A stretch of 64,000 nucleotides of DNA. Source: Leifsonia xyli subsp. cynodontis DSM 46306. GTDB lineage: Bacteria; Actinomycetota; Actinomycetes; Actinomycetales; Microbacteriaceae. The stretch spans positions 1,364,001 to 1,428,000 of the forward strand of contig NC_022438.1 of the NCBI RefSeq assembly GCF_000470775.1. Reading direction: 5' to 3'. Of this stretch, positions 1 to 9,140 are shown piece by piece. Position 1 is the stretch's first letter; each line of letters opens with the position of its first letter. The notes under the pieces are model-generated. The model did no database searches and had not been told where the DNA came from. It saw only the letters and a program-made list of their open reading frames with translations. A program made the position numbers and the translations under genes.

Positions 1-1168
1 CGGCGAGGGCGGCTTTCGCGTCCACCAGACCATCCGCGATGAGTCCGGCCACGGCGCGGCGGCCGGCCGGCTCCAGCTCGGGGATCGAGATGCCCTCCCG
101 AATGCGCGTGCGGAGCAGCACGCGTTCGACACGCTGAGTCTCGGCGCTCAGAGTCTCCCGTCCCGCCGCGGGCGACTCCCCCGCGAGAACCCGCTGCGCA
201 TAGGCGGCGGGGTGCTTCACGTTCCACCAGCGTACTCCGCCGCCGTCGCCGCCGATATGGCTGTGAGCGCCGGGACCGATGCCCCACCAGTCGTGGCCGA
301 GCCAGTAGGCGAGGTTGTGGCGGGAACGGTGGTCGTCGTCCTTCGCCCAGTTGCTGACCTCGTACCAGTCGTAGCCCGCGCCGGTCAGCCGGGTGTCGGC
401 GCGTTCGTACATATCGGCCTGGAGATCGTCGTCCGGCTCCGGGATCTGCCCCGATGCGATCTGCCGGGCGAGCTTGGTGCCCGGTTCGACGATCAGCGAG
501 TATGCGGAGAGGTGGTCGGGCACACAAGAGAGCGCGGTGTCGAGCGAGCGCTCCCAATCGCCGAGCGTCTCCCCCGGTGTGCCGTAGATGAGATCCAGAC
601 TGACCTGCAGGCCGGCGTCCCGCGCCCACTGGACCACGAGGGGGATGCGCTCGGGGTCGTGGGTGCGCTCCAGGGTCGCGAGGACGCGCGGGACGGCGGA
701 CTGCATCCCGAAGGAGACCCGGGTGAACCCGGCGGCGGCGAGCCGGAACAGACCGGCCGCGTCCACCGAGTCCGGGTTCGCCTCGGTCGTGACTTCCGCG
801 TGCGGTGCGAAGCCCCACTGCTCGCGCACGGCGCCGAGCATCCTGCCGAGAGCCTCCGGCGGGAGCAGTGTGGGGGTGCCGCCGCCGAAGAAGACGGTCG
901 AGACAGGCCGGGCCGGAAGGCCGCTGCGCTCGAGCGCCCGAGCGGCGAACCGCACCTCCGTCGCGGCGTGATCCGCGTAGTCGGTCTGGGCGACACCGCG
1001 CAGTTCGGTCGCGGTGTACGTGTTGAAGTCGCAGTAGCCGCAGCGCACGCGGCAGAACGGCACATGCAGGTAGACGCCGAAGTCCCGGTCTGCCGAACCG
1101 GCCCCGACGCCGCTGGGGAGCGCCCCGTCCGCCGGCGCCGTCTCCCCGAGCGGAAGCACACCCGGCAT
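1..1168 (-). CDS. hemW: Radical SAM heme chaperone HemW (3' end beyond the window)
   Basis: Oxygen-independent coproporphyrinogen oxidase-like radical SAM protein that delivers heme to target proteins. The reverse-strand translation has the N-terminal stretch LHVPFCRVRCGYCDFNT, with the CxxxCxxC cluster motif of radical SAM enzymes, then FFGGGTPTLL (the GGGTP SAM-binding loop) and an internal EANPDS motif typical of HemN/HemW. The cysteine motif is CRVRCGYC; classical HemN proteins carry a further Cys, so HemW is favoured. The ATG at 1168 overlaps the stop of the upstream DUF1990 gene (ATGA), so the two are probably cotranslated. The C-terminus runs off the left edge. Confidence 0.88.
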   Translation of the reverse strand, partial: MPGVLPLGETAPADGALPSGVGAGSADRDFGVYLHVPFCRVRCGYCDFNTYTATELRGVAQTDYADHAATEVRFAARALERSGLPARPVSTVFFGGGTPTLLPPEALGRMLGAVREQWGFAPHAEVTTEANPDSVDAAGLFRLAAAGFTRVSFGMQSAVPRVLATLERTHDPERIPLVVQWARDAGLQVSLDLIYGTPGETLGDWERSLDTALSCVPDHLSAYSLIVEPGTKLARQIASGQIPEPDDDLQADMYERADTRLTGAGYDWYEVSNWAKDDDHRSRHNLAYWLGHDWWGIGPGAHSHIGGDGGGVRWWNVKHPAAYAQRVLAGESPAAGRETLSAETQRVERVLLRTRIREGISIPELEPAGRRAVAGLIADGLVDAKAALA

Positions 1169-1815
1169 CAGCCGGCCCAGGCAGGGAGCAGCGACCGCAG
1201 ATAGCGGGCGGTGAACCGCCGCTGCATCACCCCGAGCACCGGCGACGCGATCCAGAAGAGCGCGTTCGAGGGCCGTGAGAGCGCGCGCAGCACGAACCAG
1301 ACCGTTCCATCCTCACGGAACTCCACCAGGAAGAGCTCTTCTCCGCTTTCCGGATGCCCCTTGAGCGTCCCGTACGCGAAACCGCGCCGATTGGGCTCGT
1401 CCACCACGGAGACCACCCGCACGGGAGCGGAGAAGCGGAACGGTCCCAACGGGACCCGCAGCACCGCCGACATACCGTTGCGGATGAAGGGCGAGCCGTC
1501 GTCGGCGAAGAGATCCTCGCCGGCCCGGCGCTCCCGCATCCCGCGCGGCGAGCCGTCGGGGTTGTATTCGATGCCCTCGTACTGGATGCCGGTGCCTTCG
1601 TCGACCTCGGTGATCTGGATGCCGCTGCCCCGTTGCACTCCCCAGGTCATGAGCGCCTGCGCAGCGGACTCGAACCGCTCTTCACCGCTGCCAAGCCGGA
1701 CTTGCCGCTCCAGCGGTTTGTAGCCCCGCGGCGGGTAGGACATCAGATCCGAGGCCTGAGTCGCGCCGACCGCACCGTACGTGACGGGCTGATCGGAGAG
1801 AGGGGAACGCTGCAT
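1168..1815 (-). CDS. DUF1990 family protein
   Basis: 215-residue soluble protein with the features of the DUF1990 family: an N-terminal YGAVGATQ region, a central WGVQRGSGIQI segment, and a C-terminal SRPSNALFWIASPVLGVMQRRF stretch that ends in a basic helix. The function is unknown; members are common in Actinobacteria. It overlaps hemW by 4 bp (ATGA) and lies downstream of lepA on the same strand, 118 bp away, so it may belong to a lepA-DUF1990-hemW transcript. No signal peptide or transmembrane segment is evident. Confidence 0.75.
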   Translation of the reverse strand: MQRSPLSDQPVTYGAVGATQASDLMSYPPRGYKPLERQVRLGSGEERFESAAQALMTWGVQRGSGIQITEVDEGTGIQYEGIEYNPDGSPRGMRERRAGEDLFADDGSPFIRNGMSAVLRVPLGPFRFSAPVRVVSVVDEPNRRGFAYGTLKGHPESGEELFLVEFREDGTVWFVLRALSRPSNALFWIASPVLGVMQRRFTARYLRSLLPAWAG

Positions 1816-1933
1816 CGTGTCTATCCTGCGTCAATCGGGCGCGGAGCGCGAATCTGCGGGAAGCGGCGGCACGGCCACGGTGTGGGCGAGCGCTGTTGCC
1901 GGCACAGCGCTCCACGAGGCGCCCGGCCTCGGC

Positions 1934-3784
1934 TCACTTCTTGTCCTTCTTCCCCACTTCCCCCGACAACGCCGCGATGAACGCTTCCTGCGGCACCTCG
2001 ACGCGGCCGACCATCTTCATCCGTTTCTTGCCCTCTTTCTGCTTCTCGAGCAGCTTGCGCTTGCGGGTGATGTCGCCGCCGTAGCACTTGGCGAGGACGT
2101 CCTTCCGGATGGCGCGGATGTTCTCGCGAGCGATGATCCGGGCGCCGATAGCCGCCTGGATCGGGACCTCGAACTGCTGCCGCGGGATCAGCTCGCGCAG
2201 GCGGCCGGCCATCATCGTCCCGTAGGCGTAGGCCTTCTCGCGGTGGACGATCGCGCTGAAGGCATCCACTTGCTCGCCCTGGAGGAGGATGTCGACCTTC
2301 ACGAGGTCCGCCTCGTGCTCGCCGGCGGGCTCGTAGTCGAGCGAGGCGTACCCGGCGGTGCGGCTCTTGAGGTTGTCGAAGAAGTCGAAGACGATTTCGC
2401 CGAGGGGCATGGTATAGCGGATCTCGACACGGTCCTCGCCGAGGTACTCCATGCCGAGGAGGGTGCCGCGGCGACTCTGGCAGAGTTCCATGATGACGCC
2501 GACGTAGTCTTTCGGCGCCAGGATGGCGGCCTTGACGATCGGCTCTTCCACCCGCTCGATCTTGCCGGTCGGGTACTCGCTCGGGTTGGTGACCGTGATG
2601 ACCTTCCTGTCTTCGGTGGTCACCTCGTAGATGACGCTCGGCGCGGTGGTGATCAGGTCGAGGCCGAACTCGCGGGAGAGCCGCTCGGTGATGATCTCGA
2701 GGTGCAGGAGCCCGAGGAAGCCGCAGCGGAAACCGAACCCGAGCGCGACCGAGGTCTCCGGTTCGTAGACGAGGGCGGCGTCCGAGAGCTTCAGCTTGTC
2801 GAGGGCCTCGCGCAGCTCCGGATAGTCGCTGCCGTCGATCGGGTACAGGCCCGAGAAAACCATCGGCTTCGGCTCGGTGTAGCCGGGAAGCGGGTCCGCG
2901 GCAGGCTTCGAGGCGGAGGTCACTGTGTCGCCGACCTTCGACTGACGGACGTCCTTCACACCGGTGATCAGATAGCCCACCTCGCCGACGGCGAGGCCCT
3001 TGGACGCGGTCGGCTCGGGCGAGGAGACGCCGATCTCCAGGATCTCGTGGGTGGCGCGGGTGGACATCATCTGGATTCGCTCGCGCGGACCCAGACGGCC
3101 GTCCACCATCCTGACGTAGGTCACCACGCCGCGGTAGCTGTCGTACACGGAGTCGAAGATCATGGCGCGCGCCGGGGCGTCGGCGGCGCCGACCGGCGCC
3201 GGGATCTCCTGGACCACCCGGTCGAGCAACTCGTCCACGCCGGCGCCGGTCTTGCCGGAGACGCGGAGCACGTCGTCGGGTTTGCCGCCGATGAGGCTGG
3301 CGAGTTCGGCCGCGTACTTGTCCGGATCGGCGGCGGGAAGATCGATCTTGTTGAGCACCGGGATGACGGTGAGGTCGTTCTCCAGCGCCAGATACAGGTT
3401 CGCGAGGGTCTGCGCTTCGATGCCCTGGGCCGCGTCCACGAGCAGGATCGCGCCCTCGCAGGCCGCCAGCGAACGGGACACCTCATAGGTGAAGTCGACA
3501 TGGCCCGGGGTGTCGATCATATTGAGGGCGTAGGAGTCGCCGTCGAGGCCCCACGGCATCCGGACCGCCTGGCTTTTGATGGTGATGCCGCGCTCGCGCT
3601 CGATGTCCATGCGATCCAGGTACTGGGCGCGCATGCCCCGCTCGGTGACGACGCCGGTGATCTGGAGCATGCGGTCGGCCAGCGTCGATTTGCCGTGGTC
3701 GATGTGGGCGATGATGCAGAAGTTGCGGATGAGCGCCGGGTCGGTCGCGGCGGGCTCGAGGGCGTTCAAGGCTCGTGGTGACAT
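1934..3784 (-). CDS. lepA: Elongation factor 4 (LepA)
   Basis: Ribosome-associated translational GTPase of 616 residues, the usual LepA length. Visible G motifs: [10 protein letters not shown] (G1), the DTPGHVDF switch (G3) and NKIDLP (G4), all in the first 160 residues. These are followed by the beta-barrel domain, EF-G-like domains with [14 protein letters not shown], and the LepA-specific C-terminal domain containing [17 protein letters not shown], which ends in a lysine-rich tail. This tail separates LepA from EF-G. The gene is intact. The large open frame on the opposite strand of the same interval is only a high-GC shadow. Confidence 0.97.
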   Translation of the reverse strand: MSPRALNALEPAATDPALIRNFCIIAHIDHGKSTLADRMLQITGVVTERGMRAQYLDRMDIERERGITIKSQAVRMPWGLDGDSYALNMIDTPGHVDFTYEVSRSLAACEGAILLVDAAQGIEAQTLANLYLALENDLTVIPVLNKIDLPAADPDKYAAELASLIGGKPDDVLRVSGKTGAGVDELLDRVVQEIPAPVGAADAPARAMIFDSVYDSYRGVVTYVRMVDGRLGPRERIQMMSTRATHEILEIGVSSPEPTASKGLAVGEVGYLITGVKDVRQSKVGDTVTSASKPAADPLPGYTEPKPMVFSGLYPIDGSDYPELREALDKLKLSDAALVYEPETSVALGFGFRCGFLGLLHLEIITERLSREFGLDLITTAPSVIYEVTTEDRKVITVTNPSEYPTGKIERVEEPIVKAAILAPKDYVGVIMELCQSRRGTLLGMEYLGEDRVEIRYTMPLGEIVFDFFDNLKSRTAGYASLDYEPAGEHEADLVKVDILLQGEQVDAFSAIVHREKAYAYGTMMAGRLRELIPRQQFEVPIQAAIGARIIARENIRAIRKDVLAKCYGGDITRKRKLLEKQKEGKKRMKMVGRVEVPQEAFIAALSGEVGKKDKK

Positions 3785-3862
3785 CGTGCCGCCATTCTCC
3801 CATGAACCCGCCGCGCGCGTCTCGCGACCGGAACGATCAGACGAAGCGCTCGGCGCGCTCGG

Positions 3863-4247
3863 TCACGCTCCGAGGCCGTCCCGCCAGCGGTGGACCTCCC
3901 TCCCGTCGACGACCACGAAACTCTGCGCGGGCAGGGACGTCGAGGGGTCGCCGGACCAGACCACGATGTCGCCGTCCAGACCGGGGGGCGCGCCGACGCG
4001 GTCGTCCAGTCCGAGGAAGGAGGCGGGGTTCACGGTGAGCGCTTCGAGGGCGGTCCGACGCGGGAGCCCCTCCTGCACCGCGAACGAGGCCCGATGCGCC
4101 GGGAAGTCGATGGGACGACCGGACGATGGCCGCGATCGCCCCGCGGACGCCAGCCGCCGCCAGCGTGGCGAGGTTCCCGATCGCCCGGTCCCGCTGCTCC
4201 CCTTTGGACCGTGAGGTGAAAAACGGGCCGGGAATGCCCGGCGCCGT
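3863..4247 (-). pseudogene. C-terminal remnant of an imidazolonepropionase-like amidohydrolase
   Basis: The reverse-strand C-terminus reads LEALTVNPASFLGLDDRVG, then DGDIVVWSGDP and VVVDGREVHRW, the classic C-terminal pattern of metal-dependent amidohydrolases (TxNPA...G...DADxVxW.GDP). The upstream coding, RDRAIGNLATLAAAGVRGAI, lies in a different frame, so there is a frameshift near 4120. Everything before about 4247 is gone, including the metal-binding His residues; the normal length would be about 400 residues. The divergent epimerase gene starts 20 bp beyond the remnant, so the deletion probably removed the 5' two thirds. A non-functional relic. Confidence 0.7.
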
Positions 4248-4267
4248 CGGCAGCGTTGACCGGTGGC

Positions 4268-5155
4268 ATGAAGATTCTCCTCACCGGCGCGACCGGCTAC
4301 ATCGGCTTCTCCGTCCTCCCCCGCCTTCTCGCGGAAGGCCACTCGGTGACCGCCCTGGTGCGCGACGAGGCGAAGGCCGCTGCGGTGCGCGCGGCGGGCG
4401 CGGACGCCATCGTCGGGGACGCGGCCGACGCCGCGCTCGTCGAGGACGCCGCTCGCGCCAGCGACGGCGTCGTCCACCTCGCCTCCGCTAAGGAGGTCGA
4501 CCCGGTCCTGGTGCCGGCGGCGCTCGCCGGACTCGCCGGCAGCGGGAAGCCCTTCGTTCACACCGGCGGGATCTGGACCTACGGCGACGCCACGGACATC
4601 GCCGAAGAGTCCCCGGCCGCGCCGCCCGCGCTGACCGCCTGGCGAGGGGCGATGGAAGCGCTCGTCCTCGGCGCGGACGACGTGCGTGGCATCGTCGTCG
4701 TGCCTTCGATCGTCTACGGTCGCGGCGGTGGACTTGCCCGGCTGCTCGCCGACGCCCCCCGTGGGTCCGCCACTGCGCCCGCGCTCCGTCTCATCGGCGA
4801 CGGCTCCCAGCGCTGGGCGACCGTGCAGGTGGACGACCTCGCGGCGCTCTATGCGCTCGTTCTCGAGAACGGCGAAGCCGGCGAGACCTACATCGGGGCC
4901 AGCGGCGCCAACCCGACGGTCCGCGAGCTGGGGATCGCGGCGGCAGACGCGGCGGGACTCGCCGGTCGCGTGGAGGAGGAGAGCGCGGCGGAGACAGCCG
5001 AGCGCCTCGGCCCTGCACTCGCCGAGGCGCTGCTGCTCTCGCAGAGCGCTCGCGGCACGAAGGCCAGGATCGCCCTGGGCTGGGAGCCGAACGGACCGTC
5101 GCTGGTCGACGAACTCGCTTCCGGTTCGTACGCGCCAGCCGCCGGCCGCGGTTGA
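4268..5155 (+). CDS. NAD(P)-dependent epimerase/dehydratase-like (extended SDR) protein
   Basis: About 295-residue Rossmann protein. The N-terminus MKILLTGATGYIGFSVLPRLL carries the TGxxGxxG dinucleotide-binding motif of extended/atypical SDRs. It is followed by VRDEAKAAAVRAAGAD (nucleotide-specificity loop), GDAADAALVEDAA and VVHLAS (the end of beta-4). The classical YxxxK pair is not obvious: an ALTAWRGAME segment stands where YxxxK is expected, so it resembles the atypical SDRs of the NmrA/nucleoside-diphosphate-sugar epimerase type. The ATG at 4268 is preferred over an in-frame TTG at 4256 because the Rossmann strand begins immediately. Substrate unknown. Confidence 0.8.
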   Translation: MKILLTGATGYIGFSVLPRLLAEGHSVTALVRDEAKAAAVRAAGADAIVGDAADAALVEDAARASDGVVHLASAKEVDPVLVPAALAGLAGSGKPFVHTGGIWTYGDATDIAEESPAAPPALTAWRGAMEALVLGADDVRGIVVVPSIVYGRGGGLARLLADAPRGSATAPALRLIGDGSQRWATVQVDDLAALYALVLENGEAGETYIGASGANPTVRELGIAAADAAGLAGRVEEESAAETAERLGPALAEALLLSQSARGTKARIALGWEPNGPSLVDELASGSYAPAAGRG

Positions 5156-5165
5156 TCAGGCACAT

Positions 5166-5194
5166 TTGGTCCGCGCATTGGCCGCTGCTAAAGT
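5166..5194 (+). promoter_or_regulatory. Probable sigma-70-type promoter of rpsT
   Basis: TTGGTC (5166-5171), 17 bp, TAAAGT (5189-5194): good -35 and -10 hexamers with ideal spacing. They lie about 100 bp upstream of the rpsT GTG and leave a roughly 95-nt 5' leader. Autoregulation through a leader is known for rpsT in E. coli; it is not shown here. Confidence 0.55.
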
Positions 5195-5297
5195 GATGTG
5201 TTGGCTTGCGTGTGGGTCTGTCCGCACGAACGCCGCGAGGCGCCCTCTCTCGCCGAACGGCACATCCGAAATCACTCACGAACGAAAGTAATCATCC

Positions 5298-5558
5298 GTG
5301 GCAAACATCAAGTCGCAGATCAAGCGCAACCGCACCAACAAGAAGGCGCAGGAGCGCAACAAGGCGGTCAAGAGCGAACTCAAAACGGCCGTCCGCGCCA
5401 CCCGCGAGGCCGTGGCTGCCGGTGACAAAGAGAAGGCGACCTCTGCGTTGCGTCTGGCCTCGAAGAAGATCGACAAAGCGGCCAGCAAGGGCGTCATCCA
5501 CAAGAACCAGGCGGCGAACCGCAAATCTGCGATCGCCAAGCAGGTCGCCGCTCTCTGA
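5298..5558 (+). CDS. rpsT: 30S ribosomal protein S20
   Basis: 86-residue basic protein starting [26 protein letters not shown] (listed from GTG at 5298), the N-terminal helix of S20. It continues with helical [11 protein letters not shown], a long [30 protein letters not shown] region and a short C-terminus. The length matches the family exactly. It binds 16S rRNA at the bottom of the 30S body. Monocistronic, facing holA, with a strong hairpin terminator after the stop. Confidence 0.97.
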   Translation: MANIKSQIKRNRTNKKAQERNKAVKSELKTAVRATREAVAAGDKEKATSALRLASKKIDKAASKGVIHKNQAANRKSAIAKQVAAL

Positions 5559-5570
5559 CGCGACGACCGC

Positions 5571-5628
5571 CGCGGGACCTGTCCCGCGCCGCGACGAACC
5601 CCCGCTCCCGATCCGGGACCGGGGGTTC
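5571..5628. terminator. Bidirectional hairpin terminator between rpsT and holA
   Basis: Two perfect stems lie in the convergent gap: CGCGGGAC/GTCCCGCG (5571-5588, loop CT) and GAACCCCC/GGGGGTTC (5596-5603 with 5621-5628, 17-nt loop). There is no long U-tract, which is usual for high-GC Actinobacteria. The position suggests termination of both transcripts. Confidence 0.6.
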
Positions 5629-5679
5629 GCTGCATCCCGAGGCAGTCGGCTTCGCCGGTGGAAGCCTGCTCGGGCGCCG

Positions 5680-6720
5680 TCAGAAACGGCCCCGGGAGCT
5701 CACGACTCTGATCATCGTCTCCAGGGCGAAGACCGGATCGCGTCCGCCTCCCTTGACGTTGGCATCGGTCTCGGCGAGCACCTCGATGCACCGGCCGAGG
5801 CCCTCCTCGCTCCAGCCCTGCAGATCGCGTCTGGCCCGGTCGACCTGCCACGGTGCCAGCCCGAACTGCTGGGCCAGCTGCCCGGAGCCGCCTCGTGCGC
5901 CGGCGACCTTGGCCATCGTGCGGATCTTGCTCGCGAAAGCAGCCACCATCGGCACCGGGTCGGCACCGGAGGAGAGCGCGTGCCGCATCGTCACCAATGC
6001 CTCTCCGTAGCGCCCGGCAAGAGCGGCGTCGGCGACCTGGAAGGCGTTGGTCTCCATGCGCCCGCCGTAGTACTTGTCGACGGTCGCCTCGACGATCTGC
6101 TCGGCGGAGTCGGACAGCAATTGCTGACAGGCGGCGGCGAGCTCGGCCAGATCATCGGCGAACGCCGAGGTGACAGCCCTGAGCGCGCCCGGCGAGATAG
6201 GGCGACCCGCCCGCGCGAACTCCGCCTGGGCGAACTCGTACTTCTCCGCACCCTTCTTCAGCTCGGCGCACACCACTTCGATCCCGTTCCCGTTCCCGGT
6301 CCGGATCGCGTCCAGCAGCTTCTTGCCTCGTGTACCGCCGGCGTGCCGGAGCACGACGACCGTCCCCTCGGCGGGCTCCTCCAGGTAGGACAGCGCCTCG
6401 GAGAGAAAGGCATCGCTGCACTTCTCGACCGCCTCGACCCGGATCAGCCTCGGTTCGCCGAAGAGGGAGGGGCTCGCGAGTGTGAGCAGCTCCCCCGCGG
6501 CGTAGTCGGCGGCCGAAACGTCGCTGATCTCCAGGCTGGGATCGGCCGCACGGAGGGCCTCGCGGAGCTGACGCACCGCCCGGTCGGCGAGAAAACTCTC
6601 CGTGCCGGATACGAGCACGACGGGAGCCGGCCGGATCTGGCTCCAGGACAGCTGCGGGATCGCGATCGCCGCGGCACGCGATCTGCTCGCGCCGGCTCTG
6701 CTCGATGCTCGGGTGGCCAC
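5680..6720 (-). CDS. holA: DNA polymerase III subunit delta
   Basis: 346-residue clamp-loader wrench subunit. Features: PAPVVLVSGTESFLADRAV at the start of the AAA+-like domain, SLFGEPRLIRVEAVEKC, VVVLRHAGGTRGKKLLDAIR and the C-terminal collar region QQFGLAPWQVDRARRDLQGWSEEGLGRCIEVLAETDANVKGGGRDP; the DxxLKGG-like segment is typical of HolA. It starts with GTG at 6720, preceded by AAGGAGG. Its 5' end lies inside the unusually long 3' tail of comEC, in a different frame. The comEA-comEC-holA order is common in Actinobacteria. Confidence 0.92.
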   Translation of the reverse strand: MATRASSRAGASRSRAAAIAIPQLSWSQIRPAPVVLVSGTESFLADRAVRQLREALRAADPSLEISDVSAADYAAGELLTLASPSLFGEPRLIRVEAVEKCSDAFLSEALSYLEEPAEGTVVVLRHAGGTRGKKLLDAIRTGNGNGIEVVCAELKKGAEKYEFAQAEFARAGRPISPGALRAVTSAFADDLAELAAACQQLLSDSAEQIVEATVDKYYGGRMETNAFQVADAALAGRYGEALVTMRHALSSGADPVPMVAAFASKIRTMAKVAGARGGSGQLAQQFGLAPWQVDRARRDLQGWSEEGLGRCIEVLAETDANVKGGGRDPVFALETMIRVVSSRGRF

Positions 6721-9128
6721 ATTCCTCCTTGTCCGTATCTAGGATAGGGGCGACCCCTGGCATCGGCCTCCGCCGGCCGCTCGACCCAGAGAAGGGGCCC
6801 GTCGGCTCCCGGCGAGACCAGCAGCATCCCCGACCGGTCGGTGCGCGCCACAGCCGTGCCCGCCACGGTGAGCAGATCGAGGGCGTGCCGGGTGGGATGG
6901 CCGTAGCCGTTGTCCGCGCCGACGGAGATCAGACCGAGCCGGGCGGCGAGGAGTTCGTAGAGCCGACGGCTCTGATCGGCCGAACCGTGGTGAGCGACCT
7001 TGACGACGTCCACTGGTCGCACCGTCCCCGTGCCGACGAGCCGATTCTGCGCCTCCTCTCCCAGATCGCCGAGGACGAGCGTTCGTAGGCCGTTCCTCTC
7101 CGTTTCGAAGACGAGGCTTCCGGCGTTGCCGGAGAACGTCACGCCCGATGTCTCCTCACCCGGTGGCCAGAGCAGTCGCCAACTCAAGCCTCCGAGGCGG
7201 CCGAAGAGTCCGGTCCTGCCCCGCTCGATCGCGACGCCCGCCGCAGCGAGCGTGCGGAGCACGGCCTCGTCGGCCGGACGCGTCGGCGGCCCCACAAGCG
7301 CGCGGTCGACCCGGCCGACGACTCCGTCGAGACCACCGACGTAGTCGGCGTCGTAGTGGGTCAGCACGAGCAGCGCGATCCTGCCGATGCCGAGCCGGTC
7401 GAGGCAGGAGGCGGCCGGCTCAGCGGAGCGACCGACGTCGACCATCGCGACCGAACCGCCGTCGCGGATCACCAGGGCATCCCCTTGCCCGACATCGCAC
7501 GCAGCGATCTGCCACCCAGGAGGGAGCCCGAGCACCCGGGCGAGCGCGATGCCCCCGATGCCGCCCGTGTAGCCCCCGGCCGCAGCGACCAGGGCGATGA
7601 CGGCGAGCGTGGCGAGCACACGCGGCAGATGCCTGCGGACGAGCACCAGCCCCACCGCGATCGTCAGGAGCACACAGAGCACGACGCCGACCGCTCCCGC
7701 AGGCCACGGGAGTGCCGCGCCGGGCAGACTGCTCGCGAATCGGGCGACAGCGGCGATCCAGGCCGAGGGCAGCCAGGCGAGCCAGACGATCGCCTGGCCT
7801 GCGAAGGGGACGAACGGGAGCAGCGCACAGGCCAGACAGCCGAGGACGGTGGCGATCGGCGCGGCCGGCGCCGCCAGCAGGTTCGCCACCACTCCGTAGA
7901 GCGGCAATCCGGGGGCGAGCAGCAGCAGGACCGGCTGGCAAGCCGCCTGTGCCGCCACCGGCACAGCGAGCGTGAAAGCGAGGCGGCGCGGCAGCAGGTG
8001 GGCCAGCGCCTCACCGAGCGGGCGCGAGAACAGCAGCAGCCCGGTCGTAGCCAGCACCGAGAGCGCGAAGCCATAGTCGCGCGCGAGCCAGGGATCATGC
8101 AACAGCAGGACGATCGCCGCCAGCGACAGAGTGGGAAGACCCGCTGCCGGGCGCCCGCGCGCGAGAGCGATCAGGATCACGAGTGCCATCGCCGCGGCCC
8201 GCAGAACGCTCGCCCCTGGTCCGACGAGCAGCACGAAGAGGCCGAGCGCTCCGGCCGCGACGACGATGCGCAGACGTCGTCCGAGACCGATCCGGGCGCA
8301 AGCCAGGAACGCCAGCCCGGTCACGATGGCGCAGTTCGCCCCCGAGACCGCGGTGAGGTGGCTCAGGGAGCTCGCCTTCATCGCCGCGTCCAGAGAGGAG
8401 TCGACGGCCGTCTCGTCCCCGATCGCGAGACCGGGCAGAAGGTCGCCACCGTCTCCCGGCGTTCCGGAGGACGCCCCGGCCAGCCCAGTGCGGAGCGGTC
8501 CTGTCCAAGCGAGCCACGGCGGCGGCCCCTCGCCGACGGAGGGTTCGACGTCCGCGAACGCCGAGTAGGCGGTCGCCCTGCCCGGTTCCTCCACGCGAAG
8601 CGAGACCTCGGCCGACGCTGTCGCGCCGAGCGTGAGCCGGGTCACCCGGTCCGCAGGGACCGGGGCCACGAGCCGGATCGGAACACCGGCACGCGCTCTC
8701 CGCGCGCCGTTCCCGTTGGCGGCCGGCTCCTGTGCCGCACTGGGCATCGCCAGCGTCGTTCCGCGGATGCTCCACCGCGTCTCGCCATCGAAACCGGCGG
8801 CGACGCGACGCGGTGTACTCTCGATGCGCATCGCCACCTGTACCCGCTCCCCCGCCGCCGCAGCGGCGGAGAGCGCAGCGTCGACCCGCAAGGGAGCGAT
8901 GGCGGCGATGACAGCCAGGCCTGCCGCCGCCGTCGCCAACCCGACCGCGACGATCGCGGAGACCCCACAGAGAGGAGACCGATCGAGCAGGAGAGCGGTC
9001 AGGAGAACGAGGACTGCTCCGAGAGCGGCCAGCACAGCGGCGAACGGCGCCGCCTGCGGCACCCCGACACCGAGGGCGCAGGCAGCCCAGAGCATCGCGG
9101 CGGGGACGGCGAGACGGAGGTCGGGCAT
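6444..9128 (-). CDS. comEC: ComEC/Rec2-type DNA channel protein with an abnormal C-terminal extension
   Basis: Polytopic inner-membrane protein of the natural transformation machinery. It has N-terminal hydrophobic helices, a competence domain with LTAVSGANCAIVTGL (residues about 250-265) and several helices. A C-terminal metallo-beta-lactamase-like domain carries ACDVGQGDALVI, VLTHYDADYVGG and VKVAHHGS. Homologous similarity fades near LLWVERPAEAD; the last 100 or so codons are basic, low-complexity and overlap holA by 277 bp. A TAG in the neighbouring frame near 6738 suggests a 1-nt frameshift removed the native stop. It starts at ATG 9128, overlapping the comEA stop (ATGA). Function is doubtful because comEA is destroyed. 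Confidence 0.82.
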   Translation of the reverse strand: MPDLRLAVPAAMLWAACALGVGVPQAAPFAAVLAALGAVLVLLTALLLDRSPLCGVSAIVAVGLATAAAGLAVIAAIAPLRVDAALSAAAAAGERVQVAMRIESTPRRVAAGFDGETRWSIRGTTLAMPSAAQEPAANGNGARRARAGVPIRLVAPVPADRVTRLTLGATASAEVSLRVEEPGRATAYSAFADVEPSVGEGPPPWLAWTGPLRTGLAGASSGTPGDGGDLLPGLAIGDETAVDSSLDAAMKASSLSHLTAVSGANCAIVTGLAFLACARIGLGRRLRIVVAAGALGLFVLLVGPGASVLRAAAMALVILIALARGRPAAGLPTLSLAAIVLLLHDPWLARDYGFALSVLATTGLLLFSRPLGEALAHLLPRRLAFTLAVPVAAQAACQPVLLLLAPGLPLYGVVANLLAAPAAPIATVLGCLACALLPFVPFAGQAIVWLAWLPSAWIAAVARFASSLPGAALPWPAGAVGVVLCVLLTIAVGLVLVRRHLPRVLATLAVIALVAAAGGYTGGIGGIALARVLGLPPGWQIAACDVGQGDALVIRDGGSVAMVDVGRSAEPAASCLDRLGIGRIALLVLTHYDADYVGGLDGVVGRVDRALVGPPTRPADEAVLRTLAAAGVAIERGRTGLFGRLGGLSWRLLWPPGEETSGVTFSGNAGSLVFETERNGLRTLVLGDLGEEAQNRLVGTGTVRPVDVVKVAHHGSADQSRRLYELLAARLGLISVGADNGYGHPTRHALDLLTVAGTAVARTDRSGMLLVSPGADGPLLWVERPAEADARGRPYPRYGQGGMWPPEHRAEPARADRVPRRSRSRSCPGARSGRLPSCSYPARRVFSPTGRCVSSARPSVRPIPAWRSATFRPPTTPRGSCSHSRAPPSSANRG

Positions 9129-9140
9129 CAGCCCCGGGTG

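Noticed and set aside
1817..3781. A 654-codon open frame on the plus strand, antisense to lepA
   Set aside because: It has no recognisable domain, is rich in D/E/R/H with biased composition, and lies wholly opposite a clear LepA. High GC gives such shadows.
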